Below are positions 1 through 7,867 of a stretch of 43,191 nucleotides of DNA, piece after piece. The notes under the pieces are model-generated. The model did no database searches, was not told the origin of the DNA, and saw nothing but the letters and a program-made list of their open reading frames with translations. How positions within the stretch are numbered: the stretch's first letter is position 1; each line of letters opens with the position of its first letter. The translations under genes and the position numbers were made by a program. The DNA lies in assembly GCA_031257915.1 (NCBI GenBank), contig JAIRNR010000009.1, forward strand, positions 1-43,191, in the 5' to 3' direction. Source of the DNA: Bacteroidales bacterium. GTDB lineage: Bacteria; Bacteroidota; Bacteroidia; Bacteroidales; P3.

Positions 1-138
1 CACAAATTCATTCTGTAGTTTTGGCACTTAACGCTAATATTTGGGAATGAAATAATCACAATAATAATCGTCTTAATTTGCAAGGATTTACAAATTTACG
101 AATTATTTTGATTTTTTTCTGACTTGGGTGCAATCTGA

Positions 139-278
139 CAGGGTCAACGCATTTAAATAAGATAATTCGCTGATAATGAATGGATTATAGGCGTAAATTT
201 TTATAAATTTTCATCAAAAATAATCTTCATAAATGCCTTATAATCAATTGTTTAAAGATTTTAAATGCGTTGACCCTG
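139..278. mobile_element. ISAs1-type MITE (140 bp)
   Basis: A 140-bp non-coding element bounded by perfect 19-bp terminal inverted repeats: cagggtcaacgcatttaaa at 139-157 and its reverse complement at 260-278. The same kind of ends occurs at 288/611 and 42343/42477, where the first of these flanks a relic of an ISAs1-family transposase. The interior is AT-rich and has no ORF, so the element would need a transposase supplied in trans. No clear target-site duplication is visible (flanks gcaatctga and aatttaata differ). Bases 1-138 upstream hold nothing I recognise. Confidence 0.75.
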
Positions 279-287
279 AATTTAATA

Positions 288-611
288 CAGGGTTAACGTA
301 TTAAAATATCGCAATCCCTTATCAGTCTTGGCAATTCCTACCGTTTAAAACTCTCTATTTTTCTGTTCTTCCACTACCACTGGGCAGTGGAAAACAAATT
401 ACATTGAGTATTGGATGTGGTTTTTCTTGAGGATATGCAAAGAAAAAGGAATAAAAATGCAGCACAAAACTTTGCAATAGTGAGGAAAGTAGTACTTAAT
501 TTACTGAAAAAGGACAAAGGAAAAGAAAGTTTGCGATCTAAACGGCTTAAAGCCGGATGGAATAATGATTTTTTGATTGAATTGATTACAAATTAAAATG
601 CGTTGATCCTG
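288..611 (+). mobile_element. Internally deleted ISAs1-family insertion sequence
   Basis: A 324-bp relic starting cagggttaacgtattaaaa (288-306) and ending ttaaaatgcgttgatcctg (593-611), imperfect inverted repeats of the type seen at 139-278. It still contains the C-terminal part of an ISAs1-type transposase. A complete member of the family would be over 1 kb, so most of the body is gone. It starts only 9 bp after the upstream MITE. Its right end lies about 30 bp from the sodB promoter, so it forms part of that upstream region. Confidence 0.7.
378..596 (+). pseudogene. ISAs1-family transposase, C-terminal fragment with nonsense mutation
   Basis: The reading frame from 378 encodes HWAVENKLH, then a TGA stop at 405-407, then VLDVVFLEDMQRKRN and onward to a natural stop at 594-596. 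ISAs1 transposases carry the segment HWxxENxLHWVLDVxFxED at this place, so the TGA most likely replaces a tryptophan TGG codon. The rest (NAAQNFAIVRKVVLNLL, then KRLKAGWNNDFL) also matches the family C-terminus. The N-terminal two thirds, including most of the catalytic domain, are missing. It cannot encode an active enzyme. Confidence 0.75.
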
Positions 612-641
612 TCGTCCGTATGTAAATTGAAAAGTTTCATG

Positions 642-649
642 TATATTTG
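642..649 (+). promoter_or_regulatory. -7 box of sodB promoter
   Basis: TATATTTG fits the Bacteroidota -7 consensus TAnnTTTG and lies 26 bp before the sodB ATG. No convincing -33 TTTG is seen at the usual distance. Confidence 0.5.
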
Positions 650-675
650 CTATAAAATTAGAAATTAACAATCTT

Positions 676-1266
676 ATGAAAACATTTGAACTGCCGCCGT
701 TGCCTTATGCACTTAATGCATTAGAACCTTATATATCCGAAAAGACATTGGAATTTCATTACGGAAAGCACCACAAAGCGTATGTCGATAATCTTAATAA
801 ACTCAAGACAGGTACGGAGTTTGAGGATGCTTCACTTGAAGCAATTATACTTAATGCAGGCAGTGGGCTTTTTAATAATGCGGCGCAGGTATGGAATCAT
901 ACTTTTTACTGGAATTGCCTGCAACCTGCTGTCAAAGCGGGTGAGAGCAATAAGCCGAGTGACGAACTCCTTGAAGCAATCAATGCAAAATGGGGTTCAT
1001 TTGAAAATTTTAAAGAGGAATTTACAAAAGCCGCAGTGGGCAATTTCGGATCCGGCTGGACATGGCTTGTTACTGACGAAAAAAACGAACTTGAGATTGT
1101 TTCCACATCAAATGCGGATAATCCTTTGCGCAGCGATAAAGAGCCGCTGCTCGTGATTGATGTTTGGGAACATGCTTATTATCTTGACAGGCAAAATCGC
1201 CGTCCCGATTATGTTGCGGATTTTTGGAATATTGTTGACTGGGAAGCAGTCGGCGCACGTTACTGA
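676..1266 (+). CDS. sodB: Superoxide dismutase, iron type
   Basis: A 196-residue cytosolic enzyme that converts superoxide to oxygen and hydrogen peroxide. The length is normal for Fe/Mn-SOD. Metal ligands are visible as His28 (EFHYGKHH), His75 (VWNHTFYW), Asp162 and His166 (DVWEHAYY). The segment NNAAQVWNHTFYW, with the glutamine before VWNH, is typical of the iron or cambialistic form. The only good start is the ATG at 676, downstream of a TATATTTG box. The gene converges with the U32 gene and overlaps its end by 7 bp, with no terminator hairpin visible between them. It fits an anaerobe or microaerophile that meets oxygen occasionally. Confidence 0.96.
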   Translation: MKTFELPPLPYALNALEPYISEKTLEFHYGKHHKAYVDNLNKLKTGTEFEDASLEAIILNAGSGLFNNAAQVWNHTFYWNCLQPAVKAGESNKPSDELLEAINAKWGSFENFKEEFTKAAVGNFGSGWTWLVTDEKNELEIVSTSNADNPLRSDKEPLLVIDVWEHAYYLDRQNRRPDYVADFWNIVDWEAVGARY

Positions 1267-2999
1267 CAATGTATTTCCATTCCGCAAGGATTGGCGTCGC
1301 AGTTAAATTCTACTAAAAAACGTTTGCCGTTATTTTCAAGATAAAGCGGTTGCCTGTTGCGCTGTTGCGTAACCTTTTTGCATTGTCCGATTTCTTGCAA
1401 AATACAGTAACGGGTAATCATCAGCGGAGTGCGGGATTTGTTCGACTTATTGTTCGGTGTCGGACATTTGTCGGCATATCCCGATTTACGGATATTTCTC
1501 GCCTTACGAATATTTTCCGTATTCCTGACACTTTCTAATTTTTCAAAAAGATTGCGGCGGATGTTATTTATTTCCGATAGCGGAATAAATGGAATTTCTG
1601 TTGTTTCAAAATTTATATCCTGTGCTGTAAAAATTTCCTCGCTGCCGCTGCGGCTTAATTGCTTTATAATATTTTCTTTTGCTTTATCAGGATTGAACGC
1701 TTTGTCAAAATTGCCTCTTATGCTTAAAGTTGCCGTATTTTCATGTCTATCTGTTATTGAAAAATTATCGTTATTAAACGTTATTACGACAGGAATTTTT
1801 CTTACGGCGTAATTTTCTCTGCTTATCTTTTTTGAAAATTCCATATCAAAAGTTCTGAATATATTATCGCCCTTTACGGCATTTATGGGACTTTGAAGCG
1901 TACAGACAGAGATATTATTTCTTGTTTCAATATTGTTTATATAAGAGCCGCCAATTATGTTGCTGTCGTTTACAGCAATAATTCCATCCCCATTTTTAAG
2001 CGCAATTCTATTGAGCATTTTTATCTGAATAATGCTTTTTTCCGCTTTTACGACAACGCCGATTTTTTCGCCTATAGAGGAAGATATATTGAAAGATGCG
2101 CGGGATGCTTCCATTATGGAATTGTCTGTAAAAAAATACGTTGTAAAACCCCTTGAAAATGTCTTGTCTAACTGTGGAGTAAAATTTAATGTTACAGCAC
2201 CGTCAGACGTTTTATCAAGATTTAACAAATCAATACGCTTACGGTAAAATGCAGTAACATTCTTAACATAGTCAATATCTTTTAATCGCCCTTCAATTTT
2301 AAACGAAGTTACTCCCGCATTTGCAAGCTCGGCAATATGTTCCGACAGCGATAAATCCTTTAATGAAAGAATATGTTTATCTTTCAAAATTACACTGCCG
2401 TCGCAAGAAACAAGATTGTAGCGGCTGCGGCAGGGTTGGACGCACTCGCCGCGATTGGCACTTTTACCTGTTAAGTACTCGCTCATATAGCATTGTCCGC
2501 TGTAACAGACACAAAGTGCGCCGTGAATAAATACTTCCGTTTCAATAGTAGTTGCTGCTTTTACTTTTCGTATATCGGACAGAGAAAATTCTCTCGGCAA
2601 GACAACACGCTGCACGCCGCATTGTTGCAGATAAAGAATTTTTTCGAGCGTATTATTATGGCATTGTGTACTCGCGTGTAGCGGGATAGCAGGCATGTCC
2701 ATTTTTAAAAACGCCATATCTTGAAAAATAATTGCGTCGCAGCCTGCTTCGTACAGTTGAAATGCAATGCGGTGCGCATCTTCCAATTCATTCGCATTTA
2801 AAAGCGTATTAAGTGCGGCATATACTTTTGCATTGTAACGATGGGCATAAGAGCATACTTTTTGTATATCGGCAATACTGTTTCCCGCCGCAATGCGTGC
2901 ACCGAAACGCGGTGCGCCGATGTAAACAGCGTCCGCGCCGCAATTTACGGCGGCAATTGCAATATCTTTATTGCCGGCAGGTGAGAGTAGTTCGACCAT
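1260..2999 (-). CDS. U32 family protein (peptidase U32 / RlhA-like)
   Basis: About 579 residues from the start chosen here (MVELLSPAGN). The frame opens further upstream, but the ATG at 2999 is preferred because the family begins at ELLSPAGN and because a promoter lies only 5 bp upstream. The family signature is clear: an early GADAVYIG motif, then EVFIHGALCVCYSGQCYMS and SANRGECVQPCR, which supply the conserved cysteines. U32 proteins such as RlhA, TrhP and UbiU act in RNA hydroxylation or ubiquinone synthesis, and the cysteines can bind an iron-sulfur cluster. True peptidase activity is doubtful for most members. The C-terminal part carries two more cysteines (CILQEIGQC). Which substrate this one uses cannot be told from sequence. 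Confidence 0.88.
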   Translation of the reverse strand: MVELLSPAGNKDIAIAAVNCGADAVYIGAPRFGARIAAGNSIADIQKVCSYAHRYNAKVYAALNTLLNANELEDAHRIAFQLYEAGCDAIIFQDMAFLKMDMPAIPLHASTQCHNNTLEKILYLQQCGVQRVVLPREFSLSDIRKVKAATTIETEVFIHGALCVCYSGQCYMSEYLTGKSANRGECVQPCRSRYNLVSCDGSVILKDKHILSLKDLSLSEHIAELANAGVTSFKIEGRLKDIDYVKNVTAFYRKRIDLLNLDKTSDGAVTLNFTPQLDKTFSRGFTTYFFTDNSIMEASRASFNISSSIGEKIGVVVKAEKSIIQIKMLNRIALKNGDGIIAVNDSNIIGGSYINNIETRNNISVCTLQSPINAVKGDNIFRTFDMEFSKKISRENYAVRKIPVVITFNNDNFSITDRHENTATLSIRGNFDKAFNPDKAKENIIKQLSRSGSEEIFTAQDINFETTEIPFIPLSEINNIRRNLFEKLESVRNTENIRKARNIRKSGYADKCPTPNNKSNKSRTPLMITRYCILQEIGQCKKVTQQRNRQPLYLENNGKRFLVEFNCDANPCGMEIHCQ

Positions 3000-3004
3000 C
3001 GTCA

Positions 3005-3036
3005 CAAAGGTACGTTTAAGTCGAGAGCAAAGCAAA
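3005..3036 (-). promoter_or_regulatory. Promoter of U32 gene, probably leaderless
   Basis: On the minus strand TTTG (3033-3036), 20 bp, then TACCTTTG (3005-3012) is a full match to the Bacteroidota promoter. Only 5 bp separate the -7 box from the ATG at 2999, so transcription should start at or next to the start codon. Confidence 0.75.
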
Positions 3037-3066
3037 TTTATTTTCCAATTGCTTTCAATTTAATTG

Positions 3067-3074
3067 TAACTTTG
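3067..3074 (+). promoter_or_regulatory. -7 box of lysC-lysA operon
   Basis: TAACTTTG matches TAnnTTTG and lies about 140 bp before the lysC ATG, implying a leader of about 130 nt. The -33 region is weak. Confidence 0.5.
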
Positions 3075-3087
3075 CACGCCCTAAAAT

Positions 3088-3138
3088 ATGAAAGTGTATG
3101 AAATAAGCATATACAAAGCCAAATATCCGGGAAAATGA
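3088..3138 (+). CDS. Possible leader peptide upstream of lysC (16 aa)
   Basis: A short ORF reading MKVYEISIYKAKYPGK lies in the putative lysC leader. Four of its 16 residues are lysine, and the segment AAAGCCA at its middle can pair with TGGCTTT at 3171-3177. This resembles a translation-coupled attenuation leader for a lysine-pathway operon. The hairpin is only 7 bp with a long loop and no T-run follows, so the case is weak. It may be chance. Confidence 0.2.
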   Translation: MKVYEISIYKAKYPGK

Positions 3139-3214
3139 TTATTATACAAATCTAAACTCGGCTATGAGCGTGGCTTTCAATTGTGAGTTCCATACGATAT
3201 AAATCAACAACTAT

Positions 3215-4531
3215 ATGAAGATATTAAAATTCGGGGGGACATCCGTAGGATCGCCGGAACGAATGAAAGCGTTACGCACGCTTATTGTAAATGATGAGCC
3301 GAAAATAGTTGTACTTTCGGCAATGAGCGGTACAACAAACAGTCTTGTAGAAATTGCTTCATTTTTTGCGCTGAAAGAATATGAGAAAGCAGCGGCAGCA
3401 ATTAAAAATCTTGAAGAAAAATATGCCTTCGTTGTAAAAGAATTATACGAAACGGCAGAATACAACGCAAAAGCAACAGCAGTATTAAAAGAACGGTTTG
3501 ACGAAATAAAAACGGCCGCTTCTCTTGCTACTGTTGAAGCAAACGTAAGAGAACGCATTATACTTGCGCAGGGGGAACTTATCAGCACAATGCTTCAAAA
3601 TTTCTACTTGAATGAAACAGGTGTAAAATCGGTATTGTTGCCTGCGTTAAACTTTATGCGCAAGGATTTGAACGACGAGCCGGATATGTTTTTTATAAGC
3701 GAAATTTTAAAACGTGAGATTGCACAGTATCCCGATTGCAGATTATTTATCACGCAGGGATATATCTGTCGTAATTATGCCGGTGAAATTGACAATCTGA
3801 AACGCGGCGGCAGTGATTATTCAGCCTCTATTATTGGGGCTGCAACAGGTGCGGAAGAAGTGCAGATATGGACAGATATTGACGGTTTTCACAATAACGA
3901 CCCGCGTGTGGTTGAAAAAACACATTCAATATCTCACCTTTCGTTTGACGAAGCGGCGGAGCTGGCATATTTCGGAGCAAAAATTTTACATCCTGCCTGT
4001 GTAATTCCTGTACAGGAAGCAGGTATTCCGCTGCGGATAAAAAATACAATGGACCCGAATGCGTTTGGTACGCTTATTTCGGATGAAACGAAGAGTGAAG
4101 ATATAAAAGCCGTTGCTGCAAAAGATAATATTACGGCAATTAAAATCAAGTCGGGACGAATGTTGCTTGCTTATGGTTTTCTTAGAAAGATTTTTGAAGT
4201 GTTTGAAAAATACAAAACTTCTATTGATATGATTACAACGTCGGAAGTTGCGGTGTCGCTAACTGTTGATGATATTACGCACTTAGACGCCATTACCGGC
4301 GAAATAAAAAAATTCGGTACTGTAGAGATTGATAAAAATATGTCAATTATCAGTATTGTCGGTAATAAAATTTCGGAAAGTAAGGGAGCAACGGCAAAAA
4401 TTTTCGGTGCCTTAAATGATATTCCTGTGCGTATGATTTCATTTGGCGGAAGCCGTTATAATATAAGTTTGCTTGTAGAAGAATGTCATAAAAAATCTGC
4501 AATGGAAGCATTAAATCAAAAATTATTTTAA
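3215..4531 (+). CDS. lysC: Aspartate kinase
   Basis: A 438-residue monofunctional aspartokinase that phosphorylates L-aspartate, the first step towards lysine, diaminopimelate, threonine and methionine. The N-terminus KILKFGGTSVGSPERM is the conserved nucleotide-binding segment. The motifs GGSDYSASIIGAA and EVQIWTDIDGFHNNDPR are the kinase active-site signatures. The C-terminal part, from about residue 300, holds tandem ACT-type regulatory domains (including ISIVGNKISE and PVRMISFGGS). No homoserine dehydrogenase domain is fused. The gene lies 10 bp upstream of lysA, so the pair is probably one transcript, and feedback inhibition by lysine or threonine would act through the ACT domains. Confidence 0.95.
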   Translation: MKILKFGGTSVGSPERMKALRTLIVNDEPKIVVLSAMSGTTNSLVEIASFFALKEYEKAAAAIKNLEEKYAFVVKELYETAEYNAKATAVLKERFDEIKTAASLATVEANVRERIILAQGELISTMLQNFYLNETGVKSVLLPALNFMRKDLNDEPDMFFISEILKREIAQYPDCRLFITQGYICRNYAGEIDNLKRGGSDYSASIIGAATGAEEVQIWTDIDGFHNNDPRVVEKTHSISHLSFDEAAELAYFGAKILHPACVIPVQEAGIPLRIKNTMDPNAFGTLISDETKSEDIKAVAAKDNITAIKIKSGRMLLAYGFLRKIFEVFEKYKTSIDMITTSEVAVSLTVDDITHLDAITGEIKKFGTVEIDKNMSIISIVGNKISESKGATAKIFGALNDIPVRMISFGGSRYNISLLVEECHKKSAMEALNQKLF

Positions 4532-4541
4532 ACAAAGCAAA

Positions 4542-5708
4542 ATGAATTTTCCGATAGAGAAATTTAAAAACATCGCAACTCCTTTCTATTACTACGATGT
4601 AGAATTATTTGAACGCACGGCAAAAACGATGAAAAGCGAAGCTGATAAATATGGCTATGTTTTGCATTATGCCGTAAAAGCAAATACTAATGAGAAATTA
4701 TTACGCATATTAAGCAGTATGGGCTTTGGTGCCGACTGTGTGAGCGGCGAGGAAGTTAAACATGCTATTGACTGCGGATTTCCTAAGTCGGGAATAGTGT
4801 TTGCGGGGGTGGGCAAACGCGATGATGAAATAAACTTCTGCATTGATGCGGATATAGCGGTGTTCAACTGCGAAAGCGAGCAGGAAATAGAAGTTATCAA
4901 TGAGCTTGCGCAGGCAAAGGGAAAGCGGGTAAATATTGCGCTTCGTATAAATCCCGAAATAGATGCTCACACGCACGAACATCTTACAACAGGTACGATT
5001 GAGGATAAATTCGGCATAAATCTTTGGCAGTTGGAAAGTGTTGTAAAAAAAGTTATGCAGATGGATTTCGTGGAGATTACAGGATTGCATTTTCATATCG
5101 GCTCACAGATAACCGAAATGTCGCCTTTTATTTTACTTTGCCTAAAAGTAAATGAATTGCAGGATATGTTAGAAAAGACAGGATTAACAGTAAAGCACAT
5201 AAATATAGGTGGCGGACTTGGTGTTGATTACGAAGATCCTGACCAAAATCCGATTCCTGATTTTGCCGGTCATTTTGCAACTATAAACAAATATATAAAA
5301 CTGCGCAGCGGGCAAGTATTGCATAAGGAACCCGGTCGTGTTATTGTTGCACAATGCGGTACGCTTATTTCAAAATGTCTATATACTAAAGAATTACAGA
5401 AAAAAAATTTTGCAATACTTGACGCCGGTTTTACGGATCTTATACGTCCTGCCTTATATGGTGCGTATCATAAAATTGAAAACCTTACCTTTGCATATAG
5501 TGGAATACAGGAGGTTCGGCAACTGAAGTACGATGTTGTGGGACCTGTATGCGAAAGCAGCGACACATTCGGCAAAGATGTACTGCTCCCCAGAACGCGG
5601 CGCGGCGATGTATTTGCAATCAGAACGGCGGGTGCGTATGGTGAAGTAATGGCGTCAAGGTATAATTTACGTACATTGCCGAAAGCATATTATTCAACAG
5701 AATTATAA
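4542..5708 (+). CDS. lysA: Diaminopimelate decarboxylase
   Basis: A 388-residue PLP enzyme of alanine-racemase fold III that decarboxylates meso-diaminopimelate to L-lysine. Visible features are the PLP lysine K46 in HYAVKANTN, the phosphate-binding HINIGGGLGVDY, FHIGSQ, EPGR, and the active-site cysteine region VGPVCESSDTFG. The C-terminal AGAYGEVMASRYN is also typical. The length is slightly short for LysA but complete. It follows lysC by 10 bp, which supports the lysine-pathway assignment over an ornithine or carboxynorspermidine decarboxylase. The outer-membrane protein gene begins 3 bp after its stop. Confidence 0.93.
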   Translation: MNFPIEKFKNIATPFYYYDVELFERTAKTMKSEADKYGYVLHYAVKANTNEKLLRILSSMGFGADCVSGEEVKHAIDCGFPKSGIVFAGVGKRDDEINFCIDADIAVFNCESEQEIEVINELAQAKGKRVNIALRINPEIDAHTHEHLTTGTIEDKFGINLWQLESVVKKVMQMDFVEITGLHFHIGSQITEMSPFILLCLKVNELQDMLEKTGLTVKHINIGGGLGVDYEDPDQNPIPDFAGHFATINKYIKLRSGQVLHKEPGRVIVAQCGTLISKCLYTKELQKKNFAILDAGFTDLIRPALYGAYHKIENLTFAYSGIQEVRQLKYDVVGPVCESSDTFGKDVLLPRTRRGDVFAIRTAGAYGEVMASRYNLRTLPKAYYSTEL

Positions 5709-5711
5709 ATT

Positions 5712-7097
5712 ATGAAACGAACATATAAATTGAGAATACTTTTTTTGTTGTTAGTACCGCTGGTGCTGTCGCTTTTATTAAACAGTTGCGGTATTTACAC
5801 AAAATACAGTCGTCCCGATTTGAAAATGTACGAATCTTACCGCCTCGAGGATACGCAATATATACAGGATTCCGTACATTTAGGAAATGTTCACTGGCCT
5901 GATTTTTTTACTGATACCTGTCTTCAACATATTATCGCAAAAGCATTGGACAGCAATTTTGATTATCGCATTGCACTTGAACGTATCAAGGAATATCAGG
6001 CGGCAGTTGTTGCTTCCAAATGGGCATTTTCGCCCACGTTAAATTTTAATCCTTCTGTTGGTGCGGGTAATACGAACGGTGCGGTAAATATGCCGTATCA
6101 GTTGCCGCTTCAGGCAAGTTGGGAAATTGATGTTTTCGGGAAATTGACTAACTCCAAACGTACGGCACTTGCGGCACTTCTCAAAAGCGAGGAAGCACGT
6201 AAGGAGATTGAAACAAGAATTGTTGCTGATATAGCCTGCGAATACTATCGTCTGATAATGTATGACTGTCAGCTTGAACTTGTTGATTCTACTACTGCCA
6301 TGTGGGACAGGCAGATAGAAACTATGCGTTCTTTGAAAGTATCCGGCAGGGCGACGGAGGTTGCGGTGTCGCAGGCAATGGCAAAAAGTTTTGAATCGCA
6401 ACTGCAAGTTCCTGAAATAAAACAGCAAATAAGGGCAACCGAAAATAAAATATGCCTTTTGATGGGTGAGGAGCCACATCCTGTTGTGCGTTCGGAATGG
6501 GATACGACAGAACTTACGGAAGTTTTCCTGATAGGGTATCCGGTACAGATGCTTGCCAATAGACCCGATGTCAGACAGGCTGAAGCCGACCTTATGATTG
6601 TTTTTGGAAATACAAATATTGCACGAAGTGCGTTTTATCCGAATTTAATGCTTACGTTTTCGGGAATGATGAGAGGGGATGTTATTGTCACAAATCCCGT
6701 TGATTTTATATGGAGTGCGCTTGCTTCGCTTACACAGCCGATTTTAAATCAGGGTAAAAATCGTGCGAATCTGAAAATAGCAAAAATTCGTCAGCAGGAA
6801 GCACTGCTGGCTTTTGAGAATATATTACTCGTTGCGGGTAACGAAGTTAGTACAGCACTTTACAACTATAAAACCGAACTTGATAAGAAAAGCGTACGTC
6901 TTTTACAGATAGAAAATTTACAAAAAGCAGCGAGTCAAACGGACGAACTCCTTTTGATCGGAACGGGAACATACCTTGATGTACTCTCTGCACAAAGGGA
7001 TTTGCTTAACGCACGTCTTGATTTTATCAAAGAAACGTATGAACGCAATATGTATATTATTGACCTGTATCGCGCACTTGGCGGTGGCACAAAATAA
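5712..7097 (+). CDS. TolC-like outer-membrane efflux lipoprotein (NodT family)
   Basis: A 461-residue outer-membrane factor. The N-terminus is a lipoprotein signal with lipobox LNSC (Cys26). Two OEP repeats follow: one around residues 60-250 with the long periplasmic helices (DYRIALERIKEYQAAVVASKW), the other around 270-455 (ANRPDVRQAEADLMIVFGNTNIARSAFYPNL). PxRPDVRxAEA and ARSAFYPNL are hallmark NodT-type motifs. Such proteins form the channel of RND or MacAB-type tripartite pumps, but no inner-membrane pump or adaptor is encoded in this window. It starts 3 bp after lysA, so it is probably co-transcribed. The substrate is unknown. Confidence 0.92.
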   Translation: MKRTYKLRILFLLLVPLVLSLLLNSCGIYTKYSRPDLKMYESYRLEDTQYIQDSVHLGNVHWPDFFTDTCLQHIIAKALDSNFDYRIALERIKEYQAAVVASKWAFSPTLNFNPSVGAGNTNGAVNMPYQLPLQASWEIDVFGKLTNSKRTALAALLKSEEARKEIETRIVADIACEYYRLIMYDCQLELVDSTTAMWDRQIETMRSLKVSGRATEVAVSQAMAKSFESQLQVPEIKQQIRATENKICLLMGEEPHPVVRSEWDTTELTEVFLIGYPVQMLANRPDVRQAEADLMIVFGNTNIARSAFYPNLMLTFSGMMRGDVIVTNPVDFIWSALASLTQPILNQGKNRANLKIAKIRQQEALLAFENILLVAGNEVSTALYNYKTELDKKSVRLLQIENLQKAASQTDELLLIGTGTYLDVLSAQRDLLNARLDFIKETYERNMYIIDLYRALGGGTK

Positions 7098-7116
7098 AAA
7101 ATTGATTTTTTTTTAT

Positions 7117-7124
7117 TACCTTTG
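7117..7124 (+). promoter_or_regulatory. -7 box of tRNA-Arg(ACG) promoter
   Basis: TACCTTTG, a strong TAnnTTTG match, lies 33 bp before the tRNA and just after the efflux-protein stop codon. Confidence 0.6.
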
Positions 7125-7157
7125 CAACCCTCCGGATTGCGGAGTGCAATTAAAAAC

Positions 7158-7231
7158 GGTCCCATAGCTCAACTGAATAGAGTATCTGACTACGGATCAG
7201 AAGGTTGCAGGTTTGAATCCTGCTGGGATCA
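7158..7231 (+). tRNA. tRNA-Arg (anticodon ACG)
   Basis: A 74-nt cloverleaf. The acceptor stem ggtccca pairs with tgggatc. The D stem is gctc/gagt, the anticodon stem tctga/tcaga with loop ctacgga, and the T stem gcagg/cctgc with loop tttgaat. The anticodon ACG reads CGN arginine codons after deamination of A34. The discriminator is A, and CCA is not encoded. Confidence 0.95.
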
Positions 7232-7478
7232 CAAATTAGTGTAGTGTCTTAACTAAGTCGGTGTAATTCCTATACTTTACGAAATCAGCATTGTACGTTT
7301 TTCAACCATTTTTATCGTTTTTGGTCGGTTTGCAATCCGGATGCAATCCGGTATAATGTACCCCAATTTTAAAACCAATGGTTAATGTGATTATCCTTAT
7401 AAAAAACGAGCAAAAATGATAAACACAAAAAATCGCCGTAAATTATATTAACACTGTTTATTTCTAGGTAAGGAGTTA

Positions 7479-7592
7479 ATGATTTTAGATTCGGCAGAGT
7501 TCATAACATTAGAAGCCATAAGTGAGCGTTATACTCTATCTGAATTGAGTGGTCGATACATAATATTAGTCAAGATAATGAAAAAACAATAA
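7479..7592 (+). CDS. Possible small protein, 37 aa
   Basis: ATG at 7479 with taaggag a few bases upstream opens a 37-residue ORF (MILDSAEFITLEAISERY and onward), ending LVKIMKKQ. I do not recognise it. Strong Shine-Dalgarno sequences are uncommon in Bacteroidota, which is the only reason to note it. It may be a remnant or chance. Confidence 0.2.
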   Translation: MILDSAEFITLEAISERYTLSELSGRYIILVKIMKKQ

Positions 7593-7597
7593 CTTTG
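7590..7597 (+). promoter_or_regulatory. -7 box upstream of the 58-aa ORF
   Basis: TAACTTTG, overlapping the stop of the preceding small ORF and 67 bp before the next ATG at 7665. The -33 region is not distinctive. Confidence 0.35.
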
Positions 7598-7664
7598 TAG
7601 AAAAATAGCACATTGGATACATTGGATAATACAGACATAATAGATAAAAAAGGAGATATAAACT

Positions 7665-7841
7665 ATGAAAGACTGTCTTAGCCCCCTAAATGCCTGGACA
7701 AAAATTTCAAAACAGTTTAGTACCTGTTTGACATTACAAAGGTATTATTTTTCATTTTATTTTTTCTATGGTTTTTTGTGTATTGATTTTCAAAATATTT
7801 TTTTAACTTTAATACTGATTGTTTTTACTCCAAACAATTAA
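7665..7841 (+). CDS. Possible small membrane protein, 58 aa
   Basis: ATG at 7665 is preceded by aaggagatata at ideal Shine-Dalgarno distance. The product begins MKDCLSPLNAWTKISKQF. Its second half is very hydrophobic and aromatic (YYFSFYFFYGFL, then FLTLILIVF), suggesting one or two membrane passes. The AT-rich DNA alone could produce such a composition. A promoter-like TAACTTTA for the next gene lies inside it, which argues that part of this stretch is simply an untranslated leader. No family is recognised. Confidence 0.3.
   Translation: MKDCLSPLNAWTKISKQFSTCLTLQRYYFSFYFFYGFLCIDFQNIFLTLILIVFTPNN
7783..7811 (+). promoter_or_regulatory. Putative promoter of the tail-fibre-domain T9SS gene
   Basis: TTG at 7783-7785, 18 bp, then TAACTTTA (7804-7811) approximates the Bacteroidota promoter. 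It would give a leader of about 50 nt before the ATG at 7868. Confidence 0.4.
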
Positions 7842-7867
7842 ACTGTTAATAATCAATTTTTATAATT

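Larger units (their letters stand above)
7232..7864. other. Gene-poor stretch between tRNA-Arg and the T9SS cargo genes
   Basis: About 630 bp with no recognisable long gene. It holds a tandem gcaatccggat/gcaatccggt pair near 7330-7351, two short ORFs with purine-rich Shine-Dalgarno-like leaders (listed separately), and two promoter-like sequences. No transposase, phage or attachment-site duplication is seen after the tRNA. Confidence 0.5.

Noticed and set aside
3075-3214. Lysine riboswitch before lysC
   Set aside because: The leader is too short for the five-helix lysine aptamer, and no conserved core is seen.
7158-7400. Integration (att) site at tRNA-Arg(ACG)
   Set aside because: No duplicated tRNA 3' end and no integrase were found downstream. 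The repeated gcaatccgg motif is too short to count.
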